Positions 24,224-35,908 of a stretch of 43,856 nucleotides of DNA are shown in pieces (the stretch's first letter is position 1; each line of letters starts with the position of its first letter). Source of the DNA: Mycoplasmataceae bacterium. Lineage in GTDB: Bacteria; Bacillota_I; Bacilli_A; Mycoplasmatales; Mycoplasmoidaceae. A program made the position numbers and the translations under genes. The notes beneath the pieces were generated by a model that searched no databases, was not told where the DNA came from, and saw nothing but the letters and a program-made list of their open reading frames with translations. The stretch spans positions 1 to 43,856 of the forward strand of contig JAISGU010000029.1 of assembly GCA_031262935.1 (NCBI GenBank), written 5' to 3'.

Positions 24224-26941
24224 TTACAACCAACTATTAAACAGTTTAATGTAGCACATCTTTGAAAATTGTGCTAACACTATATAGCCCGCTGCCATCG
24301 CAAAGATATAACCAATAATTATTGGTTGTTGTGTTAATGAAGAGAAAATAGGATTCAATCCAGGGGTTAATGATAATAAGAAACCAACAATCAATGTTAA
24401 TAATAAAGATAAAATAACCGGTAATGAAGGTGATGTTTTAATAAACGGAAACTTATTGCTTCTTAAAACAATTACCACAGCAGTTTGTGTTAATAAACTT
24501 TCTAAAAATCATCCTGTTTGAAATAAATTTAGTTTATTCAATAAATCTGGATTATTTTGAATAGTTTCCGAAGAGATTCCTGCAGGCCCATGTCACCCCA
24601 ATACAAAGAACATTATTAAAAACGTTCCAATATCAAAAATTGAACTCACCGGCCCCATAAATAACATAAATTTCAAGATTGACCGGGCATTCCAACTTCG
24701 AGGTTTATTATAAAAATCGGGATCAACGTTATCTCATGGCATAGCAAGTTGTGCAAAGTCATAGATTAAATTCAAAATTAGAATTTGTTCGGGCCTCATT
24801 GGTAAAATACCATACATTCCCAATCAGATACTTGCGACTAACATACTTAACATGTTTCCAAAATTTGAAGAAACAGTCATCTTAATATATTTAATGATGT
24901 TAGCATAAGTTTTTCTACCTTCAATACAACCTTGTCCAAGAATAGTTAAGTCTTTTTCTAAAAGAATAATATCAGCGCTTTCTTTAGCAATATCAACAGC
25001 TGTATCTACTGAAATCCCTAAATCTGCTGTTCGCATTGCAGCAGCATCATTAATTCCATCCCCCATGAATCCAACAACATGTTTATTTGCTCTAATGGCA
25101 CTAACAACACGAGATTTTTGTTCGGGTGATAACTTGGCAAAAACAGTGATGTTCATAACAACATTTTTTAATTGTTCATCATCCATATTTTCAATTTCAC
25201 TACCTAATAAAATCTTTTTACCACGCAATCCAACTTGACCACATATATATTTAGCAACAACATCATTGTCACCAGTAAGAACTTTTACTTGAACACCACG
25301 TTTTTGCAAATCTAAAATTGCTTTTTTAGCAGAAAATTTAGGAGGATCTAATAAAGCAAAATATCCTAATAACTTTAATCCTTTCTCATCACTTACTGCA
25401 AATTGATGATCAGTTGGTAATGGTTGATTGTTAGAAGCAATCGCAATAACCCTCATCCCTTGTTCGTTCAACGAACGAACGTCCTTAAGAATTTTATTTT
25501 TCAATTTTTCATCAATATTAACAGTCTTACCTTGGTATTCAGCTGTGTCACAAATTGATAAAATTTCTTCAATTGCTCCTTTTGTAATTAAGTGAGTTTT
25601 ATTTGCAGAGTCTTTTAAAACTACCGACATTCTTCTTCTTTGAAAATCAAAAGGAATTTCATCAATCTTAGTAAATTCAGATGCTATTTGATCAAATTGT
25701 GATGATTTAGCTTTATCAATAATAGCTAAATCAAGTAGATTTTTTAATCCAGTTTGAAATTGACTATTTAGATATCCATAAATTAATACACGGTTATCAT
25801 CATCGCCATCAACATTTAAATGCCTTTCCAAAACAATTCGATCTTCTGTAAGTGTCCCTGTTTTATCAGTACATAACACATCCATTGCCCCAAAACTTTG
25901 AATGGAATTAATATTTTTAACAATGGTTTTTTGTTTTGATAGTTTAAAAGCTTCTTTAGCTAAATTAACAGTCACAACCATCGGTAATAATTCTGGTGTC
26001 AATCCAACAGCAAGTGCTAAAGCAAATGTTAATCCTCCTAATCAGTCTTTAGCAATTGCTCCTTGTAAAATAAAGATTGTAATTGTCATAATAGCTGTAG
26101 TAATTAACAATAATAAACTCACAGCTTTTATTCCTTTATCAAAACTTGTCTTTGGTCTTTTTGCTGAAATACTTTTAGCAATCTTACCAAAGAAAGTATT
26201 CATTCCAGTGTTTAATACCACACATTTTGCACTACCTGATGAAACAGAAGTTCCCATAAAACACAAGTTATTAGCTTCTAATGCACTTTGCGTCTCCTTA
26301 TTTAAATTAGGAGTCTTTTCAACCGGTGCTGATTCTCCTGTTAATGAAGACTGGTTAATAAATAAGTCTTTAGCATTTAATAACATTAAATCAGCTGGAA
26401 CCATATCTCCAGCAGCTAGATGAATAATATCTCCTGGAACAATTTCATCAATTGGTATTTCTTTTTTAATACCATCTCGTTCAATTAATGTTGTTGTTTC
26501 AATCATATCATGCAGTTTTTCACTTGCTTTAGAAGATCTAACTTCTTGAAAGATCTTAACAATACAAGTAACAGATAAAATTGCCATGATAATTGCAAAT
26601 GCCACTCAATCAGGTTTAAATCTTCATGAACCATTATCACGAGTTGGAATAGAAACATCTAAAATAGCAATGATGATTAAAATAATAGAAAACGGATTAA
26701 CAATTGCATCTAATAAAGAATTGTATCATTTGTGTTGTTTGCTTTTCTCTAAAGTGTTTGTACCAAATGTTTCTCTTTTAGATTCAATTTGTTCTTGTTT
26801 TAATCCGTTTTCACTTGTCTGTAGTGATGTTAAAACATCACTATTAGATTTTTTGGCGTTTTCTAATAAATTCTTATTAAGTTCAGAATTAACTGAAGGT
26901 AATTTATTTTTTCTTGCGGCGATTCTTTCTGTAATTGGCAT
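24224..26941 (-). CDS. mgtA: magnesium-importing P-type ATPase
   Basis: MgtA is a P3B-type ATPase that imports Mg2+. The product is 905 aa, full length. It has the actuator SLTGES, the membrane motif [10 protein letters not shown] typical of MgtA/MgtB, the phosphorylation site DKTGTLT with Asp359, and the hinge GDGINDAAA. About ten membrane segments are expected. The soluble N-terminus [16 protein letters not shown] is of family type. The ATG has no evident Shine-Dalgarno. A 32-aa upstream ORF with a strong one precedes it by 35 nt. Confidence 0.95.
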
Positions 26942-26976
26942 ATAGATACATGATGTTCTATATGTAGTATGTTTAA

Positions 26977-27075
26977 TTACAGTTGAGTATTAACTAATGA
27001 AGAAGAGTTTTTCATGTTAGAAACAATATTGCTGTAATACTCATCTGTAATTGAACTACTACCATATGAATCCAT
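26977..27075 (-). CDS. upstream ORF (possible leader peptide) of mgtA
   Basis: The product is 32 aa and rich in Ser, Asn and Tyr (MDSYGSSSITDEYYSNIVSN...). It has the promoter-proximal Shine-Dalgarno of the transcript (GAAGGTGG) 5-6 nt before its ATG, whereas mgtA itself has none visible. It ends 35 nt before mgtA and is in another frame, so it is not an N-terminal extension. Leader peptides that sense Mg2+ are known for enterobacterial mgtA (MgtL); that link here is inference. Confidence 0.5.
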   Translation of the reverse strand: MDSYGSSSITDEYYSNIVSNMKNSSSLVNTQL

Positions 27076-27109
27076 GAAAACCACCTTCTTTCTTTTTAAA
27101 AGTAAAATT

Positions 27110-27115
27110 ATTATA
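27110..27115 (-). promoter_or_regulatory. -10 box of the mgtA transcript
   Basis: A perfect TATAAT on the minus strand, with a weak TTAATT 17 bp further upstream. The start would fall near 27103, giving about a 28-nt leader before the 32-aa ORF. Confidence 0.5.
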
Positions 27116-27159
27116 AACTCGTTTTAAAAATTAATTAATGAATTATCATTAATTAAATT

Positions 27160-27780
27160 ATGGATAAATTTAATGATTTAAAGTTATTTGTAGATCGTAG
27201 ATTTTTTACTAATACATATTTACTCTACAAAAATAATAAGTGTGTGGTGATCGATCCATCTATTAATGATGATAAGATCATTAGTTTTTTACAACAACAC
27301 AATTTAAAACTAGTAGGAATTATTTTAACACATGCACATTATGATCATATTGGTAATAGTTTCACTTTAGCAAAACAGCATGATGTTAAAATCTATATTT
27401 CTAAATATGAATGACAAACATTAAAAGATGGCACTTGTGCTAATGAATTAGGAGCACAGCCTCCATACATTGATAAGCTATTAATTGTTGATATTAATCG
27501 AAACACATTAACAATTGATAACTTTAATTTTGATATTTTATATTTTGCTGGACATACACCAGGTGGTATTTGTCTAAAATATCAAAATTACGTTTTTAGT
27601 GGTGATAGTATTTTCTTTAATGCCATTGGCAGAACTGATCTAATTTATGGGAACCAAAATGATATGAATAAAAATATTAAAATTTTTTTAAATACTTATA
27701 GCGATGAAAATATCATTTTTCCGGGTCATGGACAATCAGGAACACTAAAAGAAATTAAACAAAACAACACATTTTTATAA
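27160..27780 (+). CDS. metallo-beta-lactamase fold hydrolase (glyoxalase II-like)
   Basis: The product is 206 aa. The metal-binding signature HAHYDH lies at 58-63, with later ligands in FAGHTPGG, SGDSIFF and FPGHG. This is the pattern of the small YcbL/GloB-type hydrolases, which cleave thioesters such as S-lactoylglutathione or related substrates. True glutathione use is unlikely in a mollicute, so the substrate is unknown. UGA-coded Trp occurs at 86. The start lies 10 nt after a TATCAT box, so the mRNA is probably leaderless. Divergent from mgtA. Confidence 0.9.
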
Positions 27781-27791
27781 TAAACATTAGT

Positions 27792-28607
27792 ATGCACAAA
27801 ACTCGTATAAATAAAACAAAAAATAAATTTCTTAATTGGTTTTATTTATCGTCAATGTTTATTTTATGAGTTCTAATGTTTGTTTTTCGTGCTTTAGAAG
27901 TTTTTAATAATTATTCAATATTAAACACAGACAATGAATATTTGAGAGATTTGTTCCCTGATATTTTTACATATCTAATATTAATTTTCAATATTTTATA
28001 TGTCCTACTCTATCAATATAAAAAACACCAATGAATGATAGCGATAGCAATATTCCTTGTATTAGTATCTGAAGTGTTTTTTGATTTTGTGCCGTCTCCA
28101 AACGGAGTATATGGTGCATTTTTTGAAAATTTAGGGGCAGGGTTTTTAATAACATATTTTCTTATTTTAAATAAAGGTGTCCATAGAAATGATTGAAAAA
28201 TATTACCCGTATTCCTTGCAATATTTCTAATGTTTGTTTTATTCATGTGTGTGCTTTTCTCTCAAAAAATGATATCATGAACTGCTCATAGTATTTTCTT
28301 TATTTTAGGAACAATATGATTATGTATATCGTGATGAGCATCATTTAACTTGTCACACACAAAATTTTATCAACAAAGTTATTTACCATTTATTGCTATC
28401 TTTTGTTGAATGGCTGCCGATATCAGTATAGATGTTTCTTATATAGTAAATGATGCTTCGGTTACTTCTCACCATCATTCACTTGTTGTTCAATCTATGC
28501 CAAAATTTACATACATTATTCAATGACTAACTTATAGATGGGGCACAATTTTCTTATCTATGTTATATAAAGATACTTTTAACATTTTTAAAAAAAGTGG
28601 TAAATAA
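27792..28607 (+). CDS. polytopic membrane protein, unknown
   Basis: The product is 271 aa with about seven hydrophobic segments and many UGA-coded Trp residues (a WW pair sits in ICISWWASF-like context near residue 185). It starts 11 nt after the hydrolase stop and is probably in the same transcript. Segments such as SEVFFDF with GAFFENLGAGFLITYF, and a later CWMAADISID, recall the acidic membrane motifs of YhhN/TMEM86 lysoplasmalogenases, but the match is weak. It abuts the dCMP deaminase stop with no gap. Confidence 0.75.
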
Positions 28608-29087
28608 TTAAAGGTCTACTTCAATTCTTTTCTTACTTGAGATATATTGTCTAAAAGTTACACCGGCAGCAGTAAACATTTTTTTAGAAGCAATAACTGC
28701 ATCTGTTTTCTCATATTTATCTTCACCATATACAACTTCACTAATTCCAGATTGAATAATTGCTTTAGCGCATTCATTACAAGGAAATAATGTGACATAA
28801 ATTTTGCAACCTTTTAAACTTGTTCCTGCAAAATTTAAAATAGCATTTAGTTCGCTATGAACAACATATAAGTATTTTGTTTCAAGCGGTGTCCCTTCAC
28901 GATTTCATGGGAAATCATCATCACTACAACCTCTTGGTAAACCGTTATAACCTAATGAAGCAATACGATTATCACTTGTAGCAATACAGCAACCGACTTG
29001 TGTACCAGGATCTTTTGATCTTAGTGCAGATAATTTAGCTACCCCCATAAAGTATTCATCCCAACTAAGATAATTATTGCGTTTCAT
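28608..29087 (-). CDS. dCMP deaminase (cytidine/deoxycytidylate deaminase family)
   Basis: This enzyme deaminates dCMP to dUMP, feeding thymidylate synthesis. The product is 159 aa. Zinc ligands are His77 with catalytic Glu79 (HSELNAIL) and Cys103 and Cys106 (FPCNEC). The insert [18 protein letters not shown] is typical of dCMP deaminases (ComEB type). Its 5' end overlaps the upstream membrane-protein gene by 14 nt. It is third in the proS operon. Confidence 0.93.
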
Positions 29088-29604
29088 GTTTATTAATTTT
29101 ATTCTTATTTAATGAATTAATTTTAGTAATTGCTAAAGCATAATCTAATTTATTAATTCATCCTAATTTTTGAAATCACTTTAAATCTTTAACTTTAAAT
29201 TTAGATAAATCTTCCTTTTTATATTTACTAACTTGCATTGTGTATTCGTTAGAATTCATATATAGTATTCTGGATTCTTTATAAAGGATTGGATAATATA
29301 AACCAGGAATCAATATTGCAACAACAACAGCAATAATAAAAAGCATAATCCCAATAATTAAAAAATATATATGTCCTTTATTTAAAAAATATGGATAAAA
29401 ATTAGATGTATTAACAGTTTCATCAGCATTCACACCAAGTCCATAAAAAGAAAACATCACAATCGAAATTAAAAACAAACAAAAAGTCGTTAATAAAATA
29501 CCAATATATAGTCATTTGAATTTAATTCTTGATTTCTTATCTTTGTGAATTCAAATGGCTTGTTGTGTTTTCTTATTAAATCAAGCTTTAAACTTCTCTT
29601 TCAT
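29074..29604 (-). CDS. two-TM membrane protein, unknown
   Basis: The product is 176 aa. A basic N-terminus (MKEKFKAWFNKK) is followed by a membrane segment at about 33-55, an outward loop of about 35 residues ([11 protein letters not shown]), a second segment at about 75-100 and a charged cytoplasmic tail. The ATG overlaps the proS stop as TAATG. No family is recognised. Confidence 0.8.
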
Positions 29605-31019
29605 TAATATGCCCTACCAAAATATACAACATATTTTGCTGGTTTATTAGTGAAGAAACATGTTCCTTTATCAATGGTTTTATCAATACAACGTGGGGAA
29701 GCGGATGTTTGTATTTTTAATTGTTTCTCGTCCGCTTCATCTCCACCCCATAAAGCTTTAATAATTTTTTTATTTTTAATTGCTTGATTAAATTCATCAA
29801 TATTTTTAACTTCAATAATTGATTCGTTTAATCTCTTTTCGGCTTTTTCATAAATTGACAATTGATAATTGTGAATTTGTTTATCAATATTATTGATAAT
29901 GTACTCAACACTAACAGTCGCTTTTGTGTCATTATCTCTTCTAATTAATGTAACTTTATCTTCGTTAGCTTCTTTTGGACCAACGACAATAATAATCGGC
30001 GTTCCTTCTACTTCTTGTTGAGAAACTTTATAACCAAAACTTTCATTAGAATTATCAATATATGTACGATATTTTGTATGAAAGTCTTTATAAAGTTTTT
30101 CAACAAGAATATTTACTTTTGAATCTTTATTAGCAAGAACTGGCAATAAAGCAATTTGTGTTGGAGCAATACCAATTGGTAACATTAATCCTTTATCATC
30201 AGCATGTGACATAATGATAGCTCCAATAATTCTTGTAGAAATACCAGCAGACATTTGATATACATTTTCAAACTTATTTTCATTAGTTTGAAAATTAACA
30301 TCATACACTTTAGAAAAATTTTGTCCTAAATAATGACTAGTTGCACACTGCAAAGCTTGTCCGTCTTGCATTATTGCTTCTAAAGTGTATGTATTCTCTG
30401 CCCCCGCAAATCTTTCTCCAATGGTTTTTTCGCCCATAATTGTCGGGATACATAAATAGTATTTAACAAAGTCATAATATAGTTTAATCAAAGTACTAGT
30501 GAATTCTTTTGTATCTTTTTCATTATCAAATACGCTATGTAGTTCTTGTCAAAAGAATTCACTAGTTCTTAAAAAAGGACGTGTTGTTTTTTCAGCGCGA
30601 TAAACATTACATCATTGATTTAATTTAATTGGTAAATCGTTGTATGAATGAATAATGCTTTTAAAATAATTACAAAAAGTAATTTCACTTGTTGGTCTGA
30701 TAACGTATGATTCTTCCAAATCTTTGTCACCTTGTTTAGTAACTTGAAAGACCTCTGGTGCAAATCCTTCAACATGTTCTTTTTCTTTAATAAATTCTGA
30801 ACTTCTTATAAATAAAGGTAATTGAACATTTTTAATAGCATGAGCTTTAAATCTACGATCAAGTTCATGCATAATATGTTGTCAAATTGCTCATCCATTA
30901 GGTTCAAAGATCATCATTCCTTTAATTGATGAATAATCAACTAATCTGGCAGCTTTTATTACACTTGTATATCAATCAGCAAAGTTTTCACTACGCGGGA
31001 TAATCTTCTCTAATTTCAT
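29604..31019 (-). CDS. proS: prolyl-tRNA synthetase (archaeal/eukaryote-like short type)
   Basis: This enzyme charges tRNA-Pro. The product is 471 aa, the short form lacking the bacterial editing insert. Class II motifs include VIRPTSEITFCNYF and the motif-2 loop NVYRAEKTTRPFLRTSEFFW. The C-terminal domain carries the anticodon-binding fold and ends in GRAY, as in this subclass. The start lies 7 nt after a TATAAT box. It leads an operon with a membrane protein and dCMP deaminase. Confidence 0.96.
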
Positions 31020-31026
31020 GTATGTA

Positions 31027-31087
31027 ATTATAGATAGAGTAAACTTTAAATAATTTACTAAATATTAATTCTAATGTTTCTTATAAT
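31027..31087. promoter_or_regulatory. divergent -10 boxes of proS (-) and the amino-acid permease (+)
   Basis: TATAAT on the minus strand (31032-31027) lies 7 nt before the proS ATG. TATAAT on the plus strand (31082-31087) lies 12 nt before the permease ATG at 31100. Both mRNAs are predicted to be leaderless or nearly so, and neither gene has a visible Shine-Dalgarno. Confidence 0.55.
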
Positions 31088-31099
31088 TCTTTAAACATA

Positions 31100-32947
31100 A
31101 TGTCAAATCAAAAAAAAATAGAAAATAAACCTAAAAAATTTACATTAAGACAGTTTTGTTGAGATGGTTTCAACTTAACTGTTGGTGTAACTTTTTTAGG
31201 TAGTTTAGCATTGCTTGTTAATCCTGATTTTAAAGGCAATTACCAATTAGGTCTAAATATCATATGAATTTTTGCTTTAATGGGTCTAATTACTGGTTCA
31301 TGTGCTTTCGCTTTTGCAAAACTTTCTAGATATCATAATTCTGACAACAATGGTGGTGCTTATATTTTTGTAAGAAGTGCTTTTGGTAGATTCGTAGGCT
31401 TTTTAGTCTTATTTATAAACTACATCATTATGCCTCTCACAATTGTTAATCAGATTCTATATTTTGTTACGATTAATTTAGACCCCATAAAAGCCGGTGG
31501 TGGATGATGAAGCAATTGAGTTCCGGGAAGCCTTGGCAACTGAAGTTCATTAACATTTGATTTAATGGGTATTGCTTTGTCTGTCGTTTTTATTTTAGTT
31601 GCCATATTAGGGGCAAAACTATATCGAAAATTTAATAAACACTGCTTGTGAATTAAATGAGCATCAGCAGGATTTTTTATTCTATTTGCAATTGTTTCTG
31701 CATGTTTACCAACGAATAGTAATAATGCCGCTGAATGAGCTCAACACTCTAATATTAATGGTCCATTATTTTTAAAGGCATTTTGTACTTGTTTTTATTT
31801 TTTTACTGGTTTTGAATCATTTGCAAGTGCTGGGGCAACTGTTGAAGAACCAGAGAAGAATGTTGGTAAAGGAATTATGATTGTTATGTTTTGTGCCACA
31901 ACATTTTATGTTGTACTAACAACTATTTTCTTACTTGCTATTTATCCTAACCAAATAAATAGTGGTAAAGAAATTCAAAATATAAATACATCATTTTGAA
32001 ATATTTTTCAACAAAATAAATGACTTAAATGATTGATTTTTGCTGGGCCAATTATTATGTTCATTAACACTATAACTACACGCGGCAATACTATTTGTCA
32101 AACTGTGCTTTACGGTGGGACAACATTACAACCCATGTGTGTGGAAGGATATATTTCTAATAAGTTTGATAGACAAAATGCTGATGGTTTCCCAATTGGT
32201 GCGATGAGATTAAATATCATTATTACCGCTATTACTATAGGAATATGAACGCTCATCCCCGACATCATTGTAGGTATTAATCCAAATGCAGATTTCGTCG
32301 ATGTAAACACTTTTATTGATGCATCGTCTGTGTTCTATATTGCTATATATTCAATTGTAATATTGGCTTTACTTAAATTTTCTTTTAAAAACATTATCAA
32401 AACTAATATATATGAAATAATTTTATATTTTGTTTCATTAACGGTGTTGGCTCTTGTGTTTGGTTATTTCTTTTATGATTTATTTAAATCCGCATTAGAT
32501 CCAAGTGTGTATTTATGAACTGATAGTGAAGGCGTACATAATGATCAAATTAAAAACATAGTTAGTCTATGTATCCAAATGTTCTTTATTATTGCTTGTA
32601 TATTGTTTGTAGTAATCGTATATTTTGCTTACTACAAAAAGAAGTATCAAATCCGTTTGAAAAATTCTCCAAATATTCAAAAGAAATTAAATTATGAGTT
32701 TAGAGTGTTAGACGGTTGAAAATATATGCAAGGATTAGTAACGCAAGTTTTAAAAAAAGAAAAAATGCCAGAAAATATTAGAAATGAGAAACTTATAAAA
32801 ATTTATTTAAGATTTATATTAACGATCAAAAGAATTAATAAATACAATCTTCATAACGGTAACAATACTACATTAGAAAACAAGAACCATTACACTTTAG
32901 CTAAACAAGCCTATTCAAAAATAGGACAAAAATTATTTAAATTTTAG
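31100..32947 (+). CDS. APC-family amino-acid permease
   Basis: This is a secondary transporter that takes up amino acids. The product is 615 aa with about 12 membrane segments. The first helix region TLRQFCWDGFNLTVGVTF and SGACATVEEPEKN-like FESFASAGATVEEPEKN are APC signatures. Many UGA-coded Trp residues are present, including WW near 135. The C-terminal 90 residues are charged and cytoplasmic. The start is supported by the adjacent -10 box. The last 11 nt overlap pyrG on the other strand. Substrate not determinable. Confidence 0.88.
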
Positions 32948-34556
32948 GTAGATCTTTACTTCTTCTTTTCTCGTGATTGATAGATGCATTAATAAATCCC
33001 GAAAAAACTTGATCAACTTTATTTGGTCAACAATTAAACTCAGGATGATATTGAACACCAATAAAGAATGAATTAGTTGGAATTTCAGCAATTTCTACCG
33101 TTTTTTCTTTATCATTACTAAAAGCATCAAATTTAAATCCTGCTTTTTCAAATTGTTCACGATACTCATTGTTAAATTCTCAACGATGACGATGTCTTTC
33201 TTTAACAATATCAGTTTTATACAATCTATATGCTAAAGAATTTTTATTCTCAAAAACACACTCTTGTTCCCCCAATCTCATACGTCCATCAATATAAATA
33301 AAAATCTTATTTGTTGTATCAGGATCAATTTCTGTTGTGTTAGCATCTTTTAAATTCAATACATTTCTAGCAAACTCAATTGTAGCAATTTGCATACCAT
33401 AACATATTCCTAAATAAGGAACGTTGTTCTCTCTTGCATACTTAACTGCTAATATTTTGCCTTCAATGCCTCTCGAACCAAATCCCCCAGGAACAATAAT
33501 ACCATGACACCCTTTAAATGCTCGATTAATATTTGCTTTTGATTTTTCTAATTGTTCAGAATTAACTCATTCAATTTTTACATTACGATTTACTTCTCAA
33601 CAAGTCAATTTCAACGCTTCAACTAACGAATAATAAGAATCATGTAAATCGTTATATTTACCAACGATAGCAATCTTAATAGTTCGATCGATATTTTTAA
33701 TTTTGTGAATGTATTTATTTCAAGCAGAAATATTAGCTTTAGAATTTAGTTTCATTCCAAAATAGTTATAAATTGATTGATGAATGCCTTGTTTATGTAG
33801 TTCTGTTGGTAAGTAATAAATGGAAGGTAAATTTAATGATTTAAAAATGTTTTCAGTAGAAATATGACACAACATTGCTAATTTATCAACCGTTCCTTGA
33901 TCAACTGGTACATCACTTCTTAAAACTAACATGGCAGGAACTACACCCATATTACCAATCGTCTTAACAGCATGTTGTGCAGGCTTTGTTTTTAATTCAC
34001 CACTTGTTTGTAATTTAATAAGTGGAGCACATAAAACAAATAGAACATCATCTCTACCATATTCTCCTCTAAATTGACCAAGTGCTTCCACAAAAGGAAT
34101 TGATTCAATATCCCCAACAGTCCCACCAACTTCAATAATTAAAAAATGTGGTTGTTCATCATCGATGATTTTATAAATCTTTGATTTAATTTGGTCAGTA
34201 ACGTGTGGAATAGTTTGGACGGTTTTACCGTTATATCGACCGCTTCTTTCTTTTTCAATTACTTCTTTATAAATTCTTCCACTAGTTACTGTTGATAATT
34301 TAGTAATTTTTCTTCCTAAAAATCTTTCATAACTTCCTAAATCAAGATCGGTTTCTGCGCCGTCTTGAGTAACAAATACTTCTCCATGTTGTAATGGTGA
34401 TAAAGTCCCAGGATCAACATTTAAATATGGATCAAATTTCATCATGGAAACTTTATTACCCATTTCAGTTAAAATCCTTGCAATTGATGATGCAACAATT
34501 CCTTTTCCTAAAGAACTATATACACCACCAAAAATTACAATGACTTTAGTCTTCAT
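32937..34556 (-). CDS. pyrG: CTP synthase
   Basis: This enzyme aminates UTP to CTP with glutamine and ATP. The product is 539 aa, full length. The N-terminal synthase domain has [10 protein letters not shown] (canonical VVSSLGKG with one change) and the [12 protein letters not shown] motif. The C-terminal amidotransferase has [10 protein letters not shown], the nucleophile Cys385 in LGICYGMQ, and the HPEF motif of the triad. UGA-coded Trp occurs at several places. TATAAT (34577-34572) lies 15 nt before the ATG. Convergent with the permease. Confidence 0.98.
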
Positions 34557-34597
34557 AAATAATTAGTTTTTATTATACATAAAAACTAAATGTGTTC

Positions 34598-34891
34598 TTA
34601 TTGCCTGCTTATGATTAAATCAAGTTTTGAATTTAATTTTGAATTTAATTCATTAAACTCCTTTTGTGTAACCATATTCGTTTCAATATTAGTAAATCTT
34701 TTATCAATAGTATTTTTAAATTCACCGAATTCTTTTTTAGTAACTAATCTATTCTCAATAATCTCTTCTAATTGTTTATGAGTTACGTATTTACCATTAG
34801 TTCCCATATCATTGATTATACGAGAACCGATTTTTGTACCAATCATCTCGTTAGTGTCACTTCAATAAATTTCTGATTTGAATCTTTTCAT
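34598..34891 (-). CDS. DUF16-like coiled-coil protein, copy 2
   Basis: The product is 97 aa and a paralogue of the gene at 23931-24221. The first 23 residues are identical, while the codons differ at six places, all silent. It carries NGKYVTHKQLEEI and VTKKEFGEFKN, the best match here to the M. pneumoniae DUF16 motif (YVTHKQL then VTKTEFKEF). A coiled coil with repeated VTKKEF/VTQKEF units follows. A TATAAT (34926-34921) lies about 30 nt before the ATG, with AAGGAA as Shine-Dalgarno. Function unknown. Confidence 0.82.
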
Positions 34892-34993
34892 ATTTTATTC
34901 CTTAAATTAAATGTGAAGGCATTATAGAAACGTAAGAGTGAAAATTATTCTTAAAATTTTTTAATATTTTTTTAGAATTTTTTTAATTTTCTT

Positions 34994-35593
34994 TTAATAC
35001 TTAGTCTTATTTTGTAATGCATATTTTAACGTTGTATTGTCAGCATAATCTAGTGCTGAATTGATTGGTAACCCCAATGCTAAACGATAAAAATTAGTTG
35101 TTTTACTTAATTCTTTAATAATACTTTTAATGAAGGCAGCAGTTGCTTCGCCATTAATTGTTCAGTTAGTGGCAAAGATGACTTCATTAAAAGTATGTGA
35201 TCTTACTAAATCCATTAGTTGTCTAATTACTATATGGTTTAACGTTTGTTTTGTTTTAACATCAACCTCTCCATTTAAAACAAAATATAAACCGGTATAA
35301 GAATTAGTTTCTTCAATTTTTTGTAAATCTTCAATCGTTGAAACAATGCATAACTTATCTTGCGTTCGACTTTGATTAGAACAAATATCACATAGTTCAT
35401 GTTCAGCAAAGTTATTGCATTGTTTACAAAAATGAATATTATCTTTACCATTTTTAATTCTTTGAATTAAATCATCAATATATTTTTCATCTTTATTGAT
35501 TAAAAAATAAGCAATTCTTTCTGCTTGTTTTTTGCCAACACCAGGTAATGATTTTAAAGCATCAATTAAATAGCCAAAAGATACTGGTTTCAT
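34994..35593 (-). CDS. recR: recombination protein RecR
   Basis: RecR works with RecO (and RecF) to load RecA on gapped DNA. The product is 199 aa. It has a helix-hairpin-helix (SLPGVGKKQAERIAYFL), a zinc finger with Cys 56, 59, 68 and 71, and the Toprim domain (KLCIVSTIEDLQKIE ... YTGLYFVLNG). One UGA-coded Trp starts the WTINGEATAAF segment. It lies 6 nt after ybaB, the classic pairing; dnaX is not upstream. Confidence 0.96.
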
Positions 35594-35599
35594 TTTGTC

Positions 35600-35908
35600 T
35601 TAAAAAGGCATTCCTTTAGGTATTGATTGACTTTGAATATTTTCTTTATCCTCTTCAATTGATTGATGAGCTTGATTAATGGCTTCACTAATCATTTCTT
35701 CCATCATACTTTTGTCTTCTGGGTCAACTAATGCTTTATTGACTGTTAATTTAGTAATCTGACCTTTACCTGTCATATTAATAACTACTGAACCATTTTT
35801 ATAGTCAAACTCAAATTCTTTTTGTTCAAATTCATCTAATTTCTTTTGTAGCTCTTTTTGCATTTTTTGAGCCTGTTGCATCATTTGATTTAAGTTCATA
35901 TTAGACAT
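35600..35908 (-). CDS. nucleoid-associated protein YbaB/EbfC
   Basis: YbaB/EbfC is a small dimeric DNA-binding protein commonly linked to recR. The product is 102 aa. The N-terminal helix is Met/Gln-rich (MNLNQMMQQAQKMQKELQKK), followed by the GSVVINMTGKGQITKLTV core and DPEDKSMMEEMISEAINQA. The start overlaps the upstream membrane-protein gene by 8 nt. A GGAGG lies about 17 nt upstream. Confidence 0.95.
   Translation of the reverse strand: MSNMNLNQMMQQAQKMQKELQKKLDEFEQKEFEFDYKNGSVVINMTGKGQITKLTVNKALVDPEDKSMMEEMISEAINQAHQSIEEDKENIQSQSIPKGMPF

Noticed and set aside
25902-26423. 173-aa plus-strand frame opposite mgtA
   Set aside because: Antisense shadow; the minus strand encodes all P-type ATPase motifs there.
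26941-27160. M-box Mg2+ riboswitch upstream of mgtA
   Set aside because: The leader is under 170 nt, is mostly filled by the 32-aa ORF, and shows none of the long paired arms of an M-box.
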